This document shows, in pieces, positions 1 through 5,791 of a DNA stretch of 5,887 nucleotides. Every line of letters starts with the position of its first letter. Position 1 is the stretch's first letter. A model generated the notes under the pieces. It did not search any database and was not told where the DNA came from. It saw only the letters and a program-made list of their open reading frames with translations. The stretch lies in assembly GCA_964625145.1 (NCBI GenBank), contig CAZVAQ010000191.1, forward strand, positions 1 through 5,887, in the 5' to 3' direction. The position numbers and the translations under genes are program-made. The DNA comes from CAYTRP01 sp964625145 (GTDB lineage Bacteria > Sumerlaeota > Sumerlaeia > SLMS01 > JAHLLQ01).

Positions 1-174
1 GGTGGTGATGGAGTATGTCCTGGGAGAGGGCCGGTGAAGGGAAGGAAAGTACTAAGGATGAATGATGAAGGGAGAGCTTGCAGTGGCGGGTGACTTGCTG
101 ACTTAGTTGGTTGGCTGATTGTGGGTCATCACAGAGGCACGGGGGGCACGGTGGGGAGGGATGGATGCCGGATC
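1..174. other. Left-edge non-coding stretch
   Basis: No complete gene is visible here. On the plus strand a short open frame runs in from the window edge to a TGA at 35-37 (residues VVMEYVLGEGR). It could be the last codons of an upstream plus-strand gene, but it is too short to judge. After it comes purine-rich sequence with one GGATGAA unit at 56-62, then unremarkable sequence up to the stop codon of the minus-strand gene at 175. I see no convincing hairpin with a T-tract downstream of that stop. Confidence 0.4.
54..76 (+). repeat. GGATGAA-type purine-rich repeat (short copy)
   Basis: One exact GGATGAA unit lies at 56-62, followed by the related TGATGAAGGG. This is the shortest of three intergenic sites carrying the same heptanucleotide on the same strand; the others are at 3094-3164 and 4167-4214. 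With a single perfect unit, assignment rests on similarity to the longer tracts. Confidence 0.45.
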
Positions 175-1158
175 CTAATCCCCCAGCACCTTCTTCACCA
201 TCTCCCACGCCGCGTTGAGTCTTCGCGCCTTCAGCTCTGCCAGGGCGCGGAATTCTTCGTCGTCGTGGAATTTGTCGGGGTGGTAGCGGGCGAGGAGGCG
301 GCGGTAGGATTTGGCGGCGGTGGCGGGGGAGGCGTCGCGAGGGAGGGAGAGGATGGCGAAGGCGGCTTCGATAGTGAGTTTTTCGTCGGTGGGTGGTGTG
401 GCGGTGTTGTTGGTGTGTTGTGCCCGCGGCTTCTTGTTGCGGGTCCATGTGCCGAGTTCGATGTCGCGGGTGACGAGGTCGCGCAGGTCGTCCTGCAGGA
501 GCATTTCGATGTCGGCGGTGGTGACCGGCTTGCCCATGCGCGCCATGATGGCGTGGACGGAATGGGTAGTCATGGGTTCAAAGGCGCGTTCGAGGACATC
601 GATGACGACGCGGGCGAGGAAGGCGCGGGTGGCGGGGTCGCTCATCTGGTCGGTGCCGCGAGGGCCGGTGGCGCCAAAGTCGGCGGGTGTGGGCCGTCCG
701 TTGGCCAGTAGGCGCACGAGGCGGCCGGTGGCGGCTTTGAGCTGGCTGTAGACGGGAAAGAGAGCCTTGGGAGTGATGGCGCGGGCGGGGGTGATGTCAG
801 CGTGGCCGCTGCCGCCAAAGCCGATGGCTTCCTTGAAGACGAGGATCTTGCCGTGGTCGGTGGGGGGGATGCGTTCGCGGGTGCGGGCGGCGATGTCGCG
901 CGTCATGCACAGGATGAGGTCGGCGGGGCGGGTGGCGGTGCTGACGAGGGGGCTGGCGGTGTGGGCGGTGGCGTTGAGTTCCTGTTCTTCGAGGAAGACG
1001 ACGAGGTCCTGGGAGGGTTTGCGCTGGTGGATGGCGGAGAGGCCGGCGCTGGCAAAGCGGGCGGTGAACAGGTTCATGTCGGCGGCATGGCGCAGGCACA
1101 GGGCGCGGGCCATGGGTCCGCGGACGAGGTCGTGGTCGCTGACAAACAGGACGTGCAA
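175..1158 (-). CDS. Degenerate LMW phosphatase-like domain fused to a C-terminal J domain
   Basis: The product is 327 residues. Residues 2-155 follow the LMW-PTP/arsenate reductase fold: VLFV strand, loop, RGPMARAL helix (13-20), SAGLSA (37-42) and ADLILCMTR (79-87). The usual loop VCxGNxCRSP reads VSDHDLVRGP, so the catalytic Cys is Ser7, the second Cys is Val12, and only Arg13 of CX5R survives. The usual late D-P general acid motif is also absent (DITPAR, 121-126). Residues 171-245 are a predicted helical region I cannot name. Residues 262-327 are a J domain with HPD at 293-295, the motif that stimulates DnaK ATPase. I infer a pseudophosphatase that binds a ligand or protein and recruits an Hsp70. 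The start is TTG, preceded by GGAGGAAA; the first in-frame ATG (Met16) would delete the loop. It is divergent from lnt and probably cytoplasmic. The domain calls are firm; the function is not known. Confidence 0.85.
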   Translation of the reverse strand: MHVLFVSDHDLVRGPMARALCLRHAADMNLFTARFASAGLSAIHQRKPSQDLVVFLEEQELNATAHTASPLVSTATRPADLILCMTRDIAARTRERIPPTDHGKILVFKEAIGFGGSGHADITPARAITPKALFPVYSQLKAATGRLVRLLANGRPTPADFGATGPRGTDQMSDPATRAFLARVVIDVLERAFEPMTTHSVHAIMARMGKPVTTADIEMLLQDDLRDLVTRDIELGTWTRNKKPRAQHTNNTATPPTDEKLTIEAAFAILSLPRDASPATAAKSYRRLLARYHPDKFHDDEEFRALAELKARRLNAAWEMVKKVLGD

Positions 1159-1368
1159 GAGCGGGGTTTCCTCCAGGCGGCGGGAGCATTGCTCCGCTTG
1201 GGGAAATCTCTTGTCACTCTGAGGGGTGCTCTTCAACAGAGACCTTTGCCGTGGGGCAGGGGGAATCGCCTCCGGATGTTGCACTCCATCCTCGATTGCG
1301 GACCGTCGTCGCTGCCCATGCCTGCCCATCGTGCCCGCCGCCGTGTAGCGCCTCCGGAACCCACTTTG
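1159..1368. promoter_or_regulatory. Divergent intergenic region between the PTP-J gene and lnt
   Basis: These 210 bases separate two genes transcribed away from each other, so promoters for both should lie here. I could not find a clear -35/-10 pair on either strand. A small inverted repeat, GGAGC-ATT-GCTCC (1183-1195), lies just upstream of the ribosome binding site of the minus-strand gene. If lnt begins at the alternative ATG at 1276 or 1318, the gap is shorter. Confidence 0.4.
1167..1174 (-). promoter_or_regulatory. Ribosome binding site fixing a TTG start
   Basis: On the minus strand GGAGGAAA precedes a TTG at 1158-1156, with about 11 bases between GGAGG and the start codon. The TTG lies one codon before the HVLFV strand that begins the phosphatase fold. 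No ATG or GTG at the fold boundary offers an alternative, so this site supports a TTG start. Confidence 0.6.
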
Positions 1369-3099
1369 ATGGGGCGGGTGATCGGTGCATTGGCGCTGGT
1401 GTTGCCGCCGGTGCGTGAACTTGCGGCGCATCGGTTGGCGTTTGCGTGGTGCTTGCTTGCGGCGGTGCTGTGGCGATTGTGCTATGCGCCGTTGGGTTGG
1501 TGGCCGCTGGCATTCGTGGCGCTGGTGCCGTGGTTGTGGAGTCTGCGGCGCACGACGACGCGCGGGGCGTTTTGGTTGTCGTGGTTCTTCGGCTTTGTGT
1601 TCTTCGTGCTGATGTCGCTGTGGCTGGGGTCGTTGGCCCGATTCAATGCGTTCATCTGGCTTGGCATCCCGGCGCTGGCGGCTTTCCAGGGATTGTACAT
1701 CGCGTTTGCGGGGGCGGGGATCGTGCATGCGGCGCGGCAATGGCCGCCGACGGTGGCGTTTGTGTTCGGCGCGTTGTGGTGGGCGGGACTGGAATGGTGG
1801 CGGAGCGTGGGGCCGCTCGGAAATCCGTTCGCGTTGTTGGCCCATGGCGTTGGCGGTTTTGACCCGTTGGTACAGCTTGTCTCTCTCGGCGGGTTGTTCC
1901 TGGTGTCGTCGCTGGTGTTCGCGGTGAACCTGACGATCATGGAGATCATCGCGTCGGTGCGGCTGCGGATCGTGGATCCAGGTACGATCCTGCGCGCGGT
2001 GGCGAGTGTCGGATTGGTTGTGTGGGCAGTGGTCTGGGGATCGGGCGTCATCCGGGGCCTCGACGATCCCGAGCAGGACACGCTTCCCGTGCGGGTGGCT
2101 TTGCTGCAGCCGAACGTCGATCAGGAGCTGAAGTTCGAGTCGTACACGGTTGAGGATCCATCGCTGCGGCATGGAATGACGCTCGAGCTGCTGGAGATGC
2201 TGGACTCGCTGGAGCCCGGCACGCTGGACCTGGTGGTGACGCCGGAATCGGCGATCACGGAGTTTTTCTTCGACCTCGACGTTGACCTGCAGCGCGAGCT
2301 GCGCCAGCGCACGAACCGGCTGGGGGCGACACTCATCATCGGCGCGAACGACGGGATTCTGAAGAGGGACGACGGGGGGTTGACGGAGTCGTTCAGCGAG
2401 GCGCGTATCCTCGACAATGGGAATCCGGACTACCATGAATACAACGGCATGTTCGTGTTTCGGCCCGGCGAGACGGAGCTGAAGAAGCGCGCGGAATTCC
2501 AGAAGGTGCACCTGATGCCCTTTGGCGAGACGGTGCCGTACTTCTGGATCATTCCCGGCCTGCAGGAGCACATCGTGCAGGTGGGGGGCCTGATGCGAGG
2601 CGCCATGGACCAGCCCCCGATCTTCTTTCCCGTGCCCAACGATCCCGGCCATCCGCACACGGAATACACGCAGGTGCAGATCGGCCCGAGCATTTGCTTT
2701 GAGGACATGTTCTCGTATCTTCATCGCCGTTGGAATCGCCGCGGCGCGCAATTGCACGTGAACATCACGAACAACGGATGGTTCGAACCGTCCATCGGCG
2801 CGCAATTGCACCATGACTTCGCGCGGTTCCGCGCGCTGGAAACGCGCACGCCGATGGTCTTTGCAACGAACACGGGCGTGACCGCCGCGGTTGATGTTAC
2901 GGGGCAGGTGATCGATTCATTGCCGCGACTGGAGAAGGGCATTCTCATCGCCACAGTGCATGTCGCCCGGGAACCGCGCGTCACCTGGTACGGACGTCTC
3001 GGCAACCTGATCGGCTGGATTGGTTTCTGGGGCGGAACGGTGGCTTTAATTGGGATGTCAGTGATGAAGAGAAAGGAAGAGGGGGAGGGGGAAGGATGA
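1369..3099 (+). CDS. lnt: Apolipoprotein N-acyltransferase
   Basis: Lnt transfers an acyl chain from phospholipid to the N-terminal cysteine of lipoproteins in the inner membrane, the last step after Lgt and LspA. From the ATG at 1369 the protein is 576 residues (E. coli Lnt is about 512). Residues 22-227 hold about seven hydrophobic segments, including the Lnt-like APLGWWPLAFVALVP stretch (40-54). A CN-hydrolase domain runs from about 241 to 540, and a last membrane segment lies at about 547-565. The Glu-Lys-Cys triad is visible as E293 (VTPESAI), K379 (QKVHLMPFGE) and C443 (GPSICFED). NITNNGWF and FATNTGV further support Lnt over a soluble nitrilase. The start is uncertain: the ATGs at 1276 and 1318 are also in frame, but their extra residues look unlike a membrane N-terminus; 1276 has a distant G-rich site and 1369 a weak one. 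The last codons (EEGEGEG) and the stop come from the purine-rich repeat. Confidence 0.93.
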   Translation: MGRVIGALALVLPPVRELAAHRLAFAWCLLAAVLWRLCYAPLGWWPLAFVALVPWLWSLRRTTTRGAFWLSWFFGFVFFVLMSLWLGSLARFNAFIWLGIPALAAFQGLYIAFAGAGIVHAARQWPPTVAFVFGALWWAGLEWWRSVGPLGNPFALLAHGVGGFDPLVQLVSLGGLFLVSSLVFAVNLTIMEIIASVRLRIVDPGTILRAVASVGLVVWAVVWGSGVIRGLDDPEQDTLPVRVALLQPNVDQELKFESYTVEDPSLRHGMTLELLEMLDSLEPGTLDLVVTPESAITEFFFDLDVDLQRELRQRTNRLGATLIIGANDGILKRDDGGLTESFSEARILDNGNPDYHEYNGMFVFRPGETELKKRAEFQKVHLMPFGETVPYFWIIPGLQEHIVQVGGLMRGAMDQPPIFFPVPNDPGHPHTEYTQVQIGPSICFEDMFSYLHRRWNRRGAQLHVNITNNGWFEPSIGAQLHHDFARFRALETRTPMVFATNTGVTAAVDVTGQVIDSLPRLEKGILIATVHVAREPRVTWYGRLGNLIGWIGFWGGTVALIGMSVMKRKEEGEGEG

Positions 3100-3165
3100 A
3101 TTATGAAGGATGAAGGATGAAGGATGAAGAGGGGGAGGAGGAAGGATGAATTATGAAGGATGAAG
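3076..3165 (+). repeat. Purine-rich GGATGAA heptad block with a 50-bp direct duplication
   Basis: Five heptads run without a break from 3094 to 3128: GGATGAA, TTATGAA, then GGATGAA three times. The pattern GGATGAA-TTATGAA-GGATGAA recurs at 3144-3164. At a larger scale 3076-3115 and 3126-3165 are 40-base direct repeats offset by exactly 50 bases, with one mismatch (3089 G, 3139 A). The block overlaps the 3' end of lnt, whose TGA stop (3097-3099) lies inside the first heptad. It occupies the gap between two converging genes. The tandem heptads recall the short tandemly repeated repetitive (STRR) sequences of cyanobacteria, but the unit differs and no relationship is claimed. Confidence 0.85.
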
Positions 3166-3264
3166 AGGAAACGGGTTGATGGAAGCAATGGGTGGTGGCG
3201 AAGCTGGGCAATTTCCCCAACCAGCATCAATCGAAGTACGCTTGATCCTTTGGACTTTATCCTT
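3166..3264. other. Convergent gap between lnt and the DUF4434 gene
   Basis: About 100 bases separate the repeat block from the stop codon of the minus-strand gene. Weak inverted repeats are present (TTGATG 3176-3181 with CATCAA 3225-3230; GCTGG 3203-3207 with CCAGC 3221-3225). Neither is followed by a T-tract on either strand, so I do not call a terminator. No coding signal is apparent. Confidence 0.35.
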
Positions 3265-4161
3265 CTATCTTGCGTACCGCTCTTTGTACCGCAGGAACAA
3301 TGTGTGCGCTGACGGGTACATCGAGTTCGGGCTCATGAAGTGGCTGAACTCGAAGGTGATGAGCTTGTCCACGCCGGCCTGGCGGGCGGCTTCGATCTTG
3401 AATCGCAGCTTGGGCCAGCCGATGGGCGGGAACTTGATCGGCATGTCGCGATCGAAGGATTCCACGTTCGACCAGGAGATCAGGCCGTGCTTGCGCGCCA
3501 GTTCGGCGTTCACGCGAAGGAATTCCTGCAGGTCGGCGTAGTGCACGTTGCCGTCCTGGAAGGCGACGATGTCGACCAGGCCGGAGATGCGTTGGAACAC
3601 CTGTTCCCACGTGGCCGCGTGCTGCTCGATGGTGAAGGTTTCCTCGAACTGCTTGGGGCCCTTGATGTAGGGCGAGATGAGGATGGGCAGCTTTTTCAGC
3701 GAGCGCATGTGCGTGGCCAGCCGCTCGTAGACGCGCATGGCCGTCTCGTCGAAGGAGTTGATCTCATGGCTGACGTACCAGCCGCCGAACGCCTTGCGGT
3801 GGCCGTAGCGTTCCATGAACTCCTCGGTGAAGGCCACGTTGATGTCGGCCTCGCGATCCGGATCTCCGCTGTGCCAGTGGACGCCGGAGTCGTAGGTGCC
3901 GAAGAAGAATTGCATGCCGTTTTCCTCGGCCAGGTCGAGGAACATGCCGACAAGGTCTTCCTGCACGATCAGGTGCGGGTGCAGCTTGCGCAGGACGCGG
4001 GAGTCGAACGTGGCCTTGTCCTGGTATCCCGCGCGGATCAGGATGACGGTGTCGATGCCGATGGCGCGCATGGCCTGGAAGTCGCGCGTCCACTCCTCGC
4101 GTCCCCAGTTTTGGTATGGGATGTCATGAGTGATTTCGTCGAGGAAAGTACCAGTGATCAT
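3265..4161 (-). CDS. DUF4434-like TIM-barrel glycoside-hydrolase-like protein
   Basis: The product is 298 residues and resembles the DUF4434 family, TIM-barrel proteins related to glycoside hydrolases with no assigned reaction that I know of. Barrel-like strands are visible: ITGTFLDEITHD at the N-terminus (2-13), DTVILIRAGY (37-46), MQFFFGTYDSG (83-93), GGWYVSHEI (126-134), LPILISPY (158-165), VDIVAFQDG (196-204) and KLITFEFSHFMSP (266-278). Glu133 and Glu271, each near the end of a strand, are plausible acid/base and nucleophile by analogy with clan A hydrolases; this is inference. No signal peptide or lipobox is seen, so it is probably cytoplasmic unless the start is wrong. The ATG at 4161 sits just before the first strand, so the domain looks complete. 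The upstream 20 bases are pyrimidine-rich repeat with no Shine-Dalgarno sequence. It follows the GHL10 gene on the same strand after a 109-base gap containing a terminator, so it probably has its own promoter. Confidence 0.85.
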   Translation of the reverse strand: MITGTFLDEITHDIPYQNWGREEWTRDFQAMRAIGIDTVILIRAGYQDKATFDSRVLRKLHPHLIVQEDLVGMFLDLAEENGMQFFFGTYDSGVHWHSGDPDREADINVAFTEEFMERYGHRKAFGGWYVSHEINSFDETAMRVYERLATHMRSLKKLPILISPYIKGPKQFEETFTIEQHAATWEQVFQRISGLVDIVAFQDGNVHYADLQEFLRVNAELARKHGLISWSNVESFDRDMPIKFPPIGWPKLRFKIEAARQAGVDKLITFEFSHFMSPNSMYPSAHTLFLRYKERYAR

Positions 4162-4166
4162 GAAAA

Positions 4167-4214
4167 GGATGAAGGACGAGAGGAAAGGATGAAGGCTAAA
4201 GGATGAAGGATAAA
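4167..4214 (+). repeat. GGATGAA heptad tract upstream of the DUF4434 start
   Basis: Exact GGATGAA units lie at 4167-4173, 4187-4193 and 4201-4207, with a variant GGATAAA directly following at 4208-4214. The last units are in seven-base register (4187, 4201, 4208); the first is offset by 20 bases. The tract has the same orientation as the block near 3100. On the transcribed minus strand it reads as pyrimidine-rich TTCATCC units ending five bases before the DUF4434 ATG. Confidence 0.75.
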
Positions 4215-4248
4215 GAACAAAGGGCCGGAGCGGTGAACAGCTCCGGCC
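4211..4248 (-). terminator. Intrinsic terminator of the GHL10 gene
   Basis: A perfect 9-bp inverted repeat, GGCCGGAGC (4223-4231) and GCTCCGGCC (4240-4248), encloses an 8-base loop. Read on the minus strand the stem is followed by CTTTGTTCTTTA, a fair T-tract. It lies about 22 bases past the TAA of the GHL10 gene at 4271-4273. The plus strand has no T-tract after the stem, so the terminator acts in the minus direction. Confidence 0.85.
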
Positions 4249-4251
4249 ACA

Positions 4252-4266
4252 ATTGGTTCAACCAAT
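4252..4266. repeat. Perfect short palindrome beside the terminator
   Basis: ATTGGTT and AACCAAT form a perfect 7-base inverted repeat around a single central base. It sits between the GHL10 stop codon and the terminator hairpin. It could be a protein-binding site or simply add a small stem to the 3' end of the transcript; nothing distinguishes these. Confidence 0.5.
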
Positions 4267-4270
4267 AGGG

Positions 4271-5791
4271 TTAGGGGATGGTGAGGATGGCGGGGGCGCT
4301 GGTGTTGCCGGTGCGGCTGACGCTGAAGACGGCGACGCGGGAGACGTCTGCGCCGGCGTTGTGTCTGCGGGTGTCGCGCGGCAACACGGTAAATTGCCAC
4401 CCGCGGTTGGCGCCCTCGTCGCGCCATTCGCCGACGGCCCACACGAACGCATCCGGCACCGATTGCCAGCGCACCAACTTGCCGCTCACGCGCGCGGAAG
4501 GTGTCGCGGGCACGTCATTGTTGAGCCACGGCGTCGCGGGAACGAGCGCCTTGTTCTTGTAGACGGTGGTGGTCAACATCTCCGCCAGCTTCTCGTTCTT
4601 GAATGTGTTGTAGGTGAAGTGGACGTTGCCGGTGCCGCCAAGGCCACGGGTAATGGCGATCTCGTCGATGACTTCCGCGGGGCCCTTCTCAAAGTTGTCG
4701 GCGGTGTACTTGTAGGAACCGAGGCCGGGCCACACGTGGCGGCCATGGGTGTTCTCGTCGATCCACCATTGCAGCAGTCGCGGGTAGCTTTGCGGCAATT
4801 GCGCGATGGGCCAGTAGAGCTGCGGGGTCCAGTAATCGACCCAGCCTTCGTTCAGCCACAGCTTGGCATCGGCGTAGAGCTCCTCGTACTGGTTGAAGCC
4901 GGCGATGCCTTCCGGATAGCCGGGCTGCCAGATGCCAAAGGGGCTGAGGCCAAACTTCACCTCGGGGCGCTCGGCCTTGATGCCTTCATAGATGCGCTGC
5001 ATGAACTTGTCGACGTGGGAGCGGCGCCAGTCGTTGCGCGTCATCGTGCCGCCGGATGCGACGTAGCGCTGCCATGCGGGTTCGTCCGGGAAGTCGATGA
5101 TCTGGTTGTTGGCGTCGCGTTCCTTGTACGGGTAGAAGTAATCGTCGAAGTGCACACCGTCGATGTCGTAACGGCGGACGACATCCATCACGACGTTGAA
5201 GGAGTGGTCCTGCACTTCGGGCTCCGCGGGATCCATCCAGTAATGGGAGCCGTAGCGTTTGGCCAGATCGGGGCGCGCATTGACGATATGGTCTTCGGCA
5301 TAGGCGGACGTGCCCTTGTCGTTGTTGCCGCGGCCGTGCTGGCTGGGGTGGCCGGCGCGATAGGGATTGAACCAGGCGTGGACCTCCAGACCGCGGGCGT
5401 GGGCACCCTGCACCCACTCGGTCAACGGGTCATAGTTGGGGTCTTCCGGTGCCTTGCCGGACTCGCCGGTCAGGTAATGGGACCAGGGCTCCAGTTCCGA
5501 CTTGTACATGGCGTCGCAGGAAGGGCGGACCTGCAGGACGATGGCGTTGAAGTTCAGGGCCGCGACGCGGTCCAGGATCTCGGCCATCTCGGCGCGTTGT
5601 TGCGCGACCGGAATGCCCGGGCGGCTGGGCCAATCGATGTTGGCGACGGTGGAGATCCACACGCCGCGGAACTCGCGAGGGGGGGATGGAACGGCCAGAT
5701 CGTGGGACATGTCGAGTTTTTGCACCTTTGCTCCGCAGGCAGCCAAGAGCAGGGCGGCGGCCATGGCGACGGTCAGAGTGAGGATTCGCAT
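4271..5791 (-). CDS. GHL10 (DUF187) family lipoprotein, YngK/DigH-like glycoside hydrolase
   Basis: From the ATG at 5791 the protein is 506 residues. It starts with a lipoprotein signal (MRILTLTVAMAAALLLAAC) whose lipobox LAAC puts the acylated cysteine at residue 19. The GHL10 barrel spans about 38-410: REFRGVWISTVANIDWPS (39-56), LQVRPSCDAMY (86-96), HAWFNPYRAG (138-147), IDGVHFDDYFYPY (210-222), FGLSPFGIW (280-288), DYWTPQLYW (319-327) and GLGSYKY (356-362). Asp216 and Asp217 in the HFDDY strand are the likeliest catalytic acids, by family analogy. Residues 420-506 look like a C-terminal beta-sandwich such as Fn3. E. coli DigH (YddW), a GHL10 lipoprotein, cleaves peptide-free peptidoglycan; a similar envelope role is possible, but another glycan is equally open. 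An open frame extends 24 codons upstream, yet AAAGGT about 10 bases before 5791 and the signal peptide fix the start there. Confidence 0.93.
   Translation of the reverse strand: MRILTLTVAMAAALLLAACGAKVQKLDMSHDLAVPSPPREFRGVWISTVANIDWPSRPGIPVAQQRAEMAEILDRVAALNFNAIVLQVRPSCDAMYKSELEPWSHYLTGESGKAPEDPNYDPLTEWVQGAHARGLEVHAWFNPYRAGHPSQHGRGNNDKGTSAYAEDHIVNARPDLAKRYGSHYWMDPAEPEVQDHSFNVVMDVVRRYDIDGVHFDDYFYPYKERDANNQIIDFPDEPAWQRYVASGGTMTRNDWRRSHVDKFMQRIYEGIKAERPEVKFGLSPFGIWQPGYPEGIAGFNQYEELYADAKLWLNEGWVDYWTPQLYWPIAQLPQSYPRLLQWWIDENTHGRHVWPGLGSYKYTADNFEKGPAEVIDEIAITRGLGGTGNVHFTYNTFKNEKLAEMLTTTVYKNKALVPATPWLNNDVPATPSARVSGKLVRWQSVPDAFVWAVGEWRDEGANRGWQFTVLPRDTRRHNAGADVSRVAVFSVSRTGNTSAPAILTIP

Noticed and set aside
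1211..1240. TTGTCA at 1211-1216 as a -35 element for lnt
   Set aside because: The hexamer at the proper spacing (CAACAG) does not resemble a -10 box.
802..1368. Plus-strand open frame extending lnt upstream to an ATG at 802
   Set aside because: The added sequence is antisense to the phosphatase-like domain and Gly/Ala/Val-rich, with no Lnt similarity. It is a frame shadow, not an N-terminal extension.
1159..2814. Minus-strand open frame continuing upstream of the PTP-J gene for about 550 more codons, antisense to lnt
   Set aside because: The extra residues are Arg-, Pro-, His- and Gln-rich low-complexity sequence typical of antisense high-GC DNA, while the plus strand encodes a clear Lnt with its full triad. 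Only the part from the TTG at 1158 is supported.
3176..3230. Possible bidirectional terminator between lnt and the DUF4434 gene
   Set aside because: The inverted repeats are short, mutually exclusive and not followed by a T-tract on either strand.
3340..4206. Plus-strand open frame of 288 codons opposite the DUF4434 gene
   Set aside because: The minus strand gives an ordered TIM-barrel sequence with recognisable strands; the plus frame shows no domain and ends in the repeat tract.
3076..4214. GGATGAA tracts as a CRISPR array or insertion sequence
   Set aside because: There are no unique spacers of constant length, no terminal inverted repeats, no target-site duplication and no transposase or cas gene in the window.
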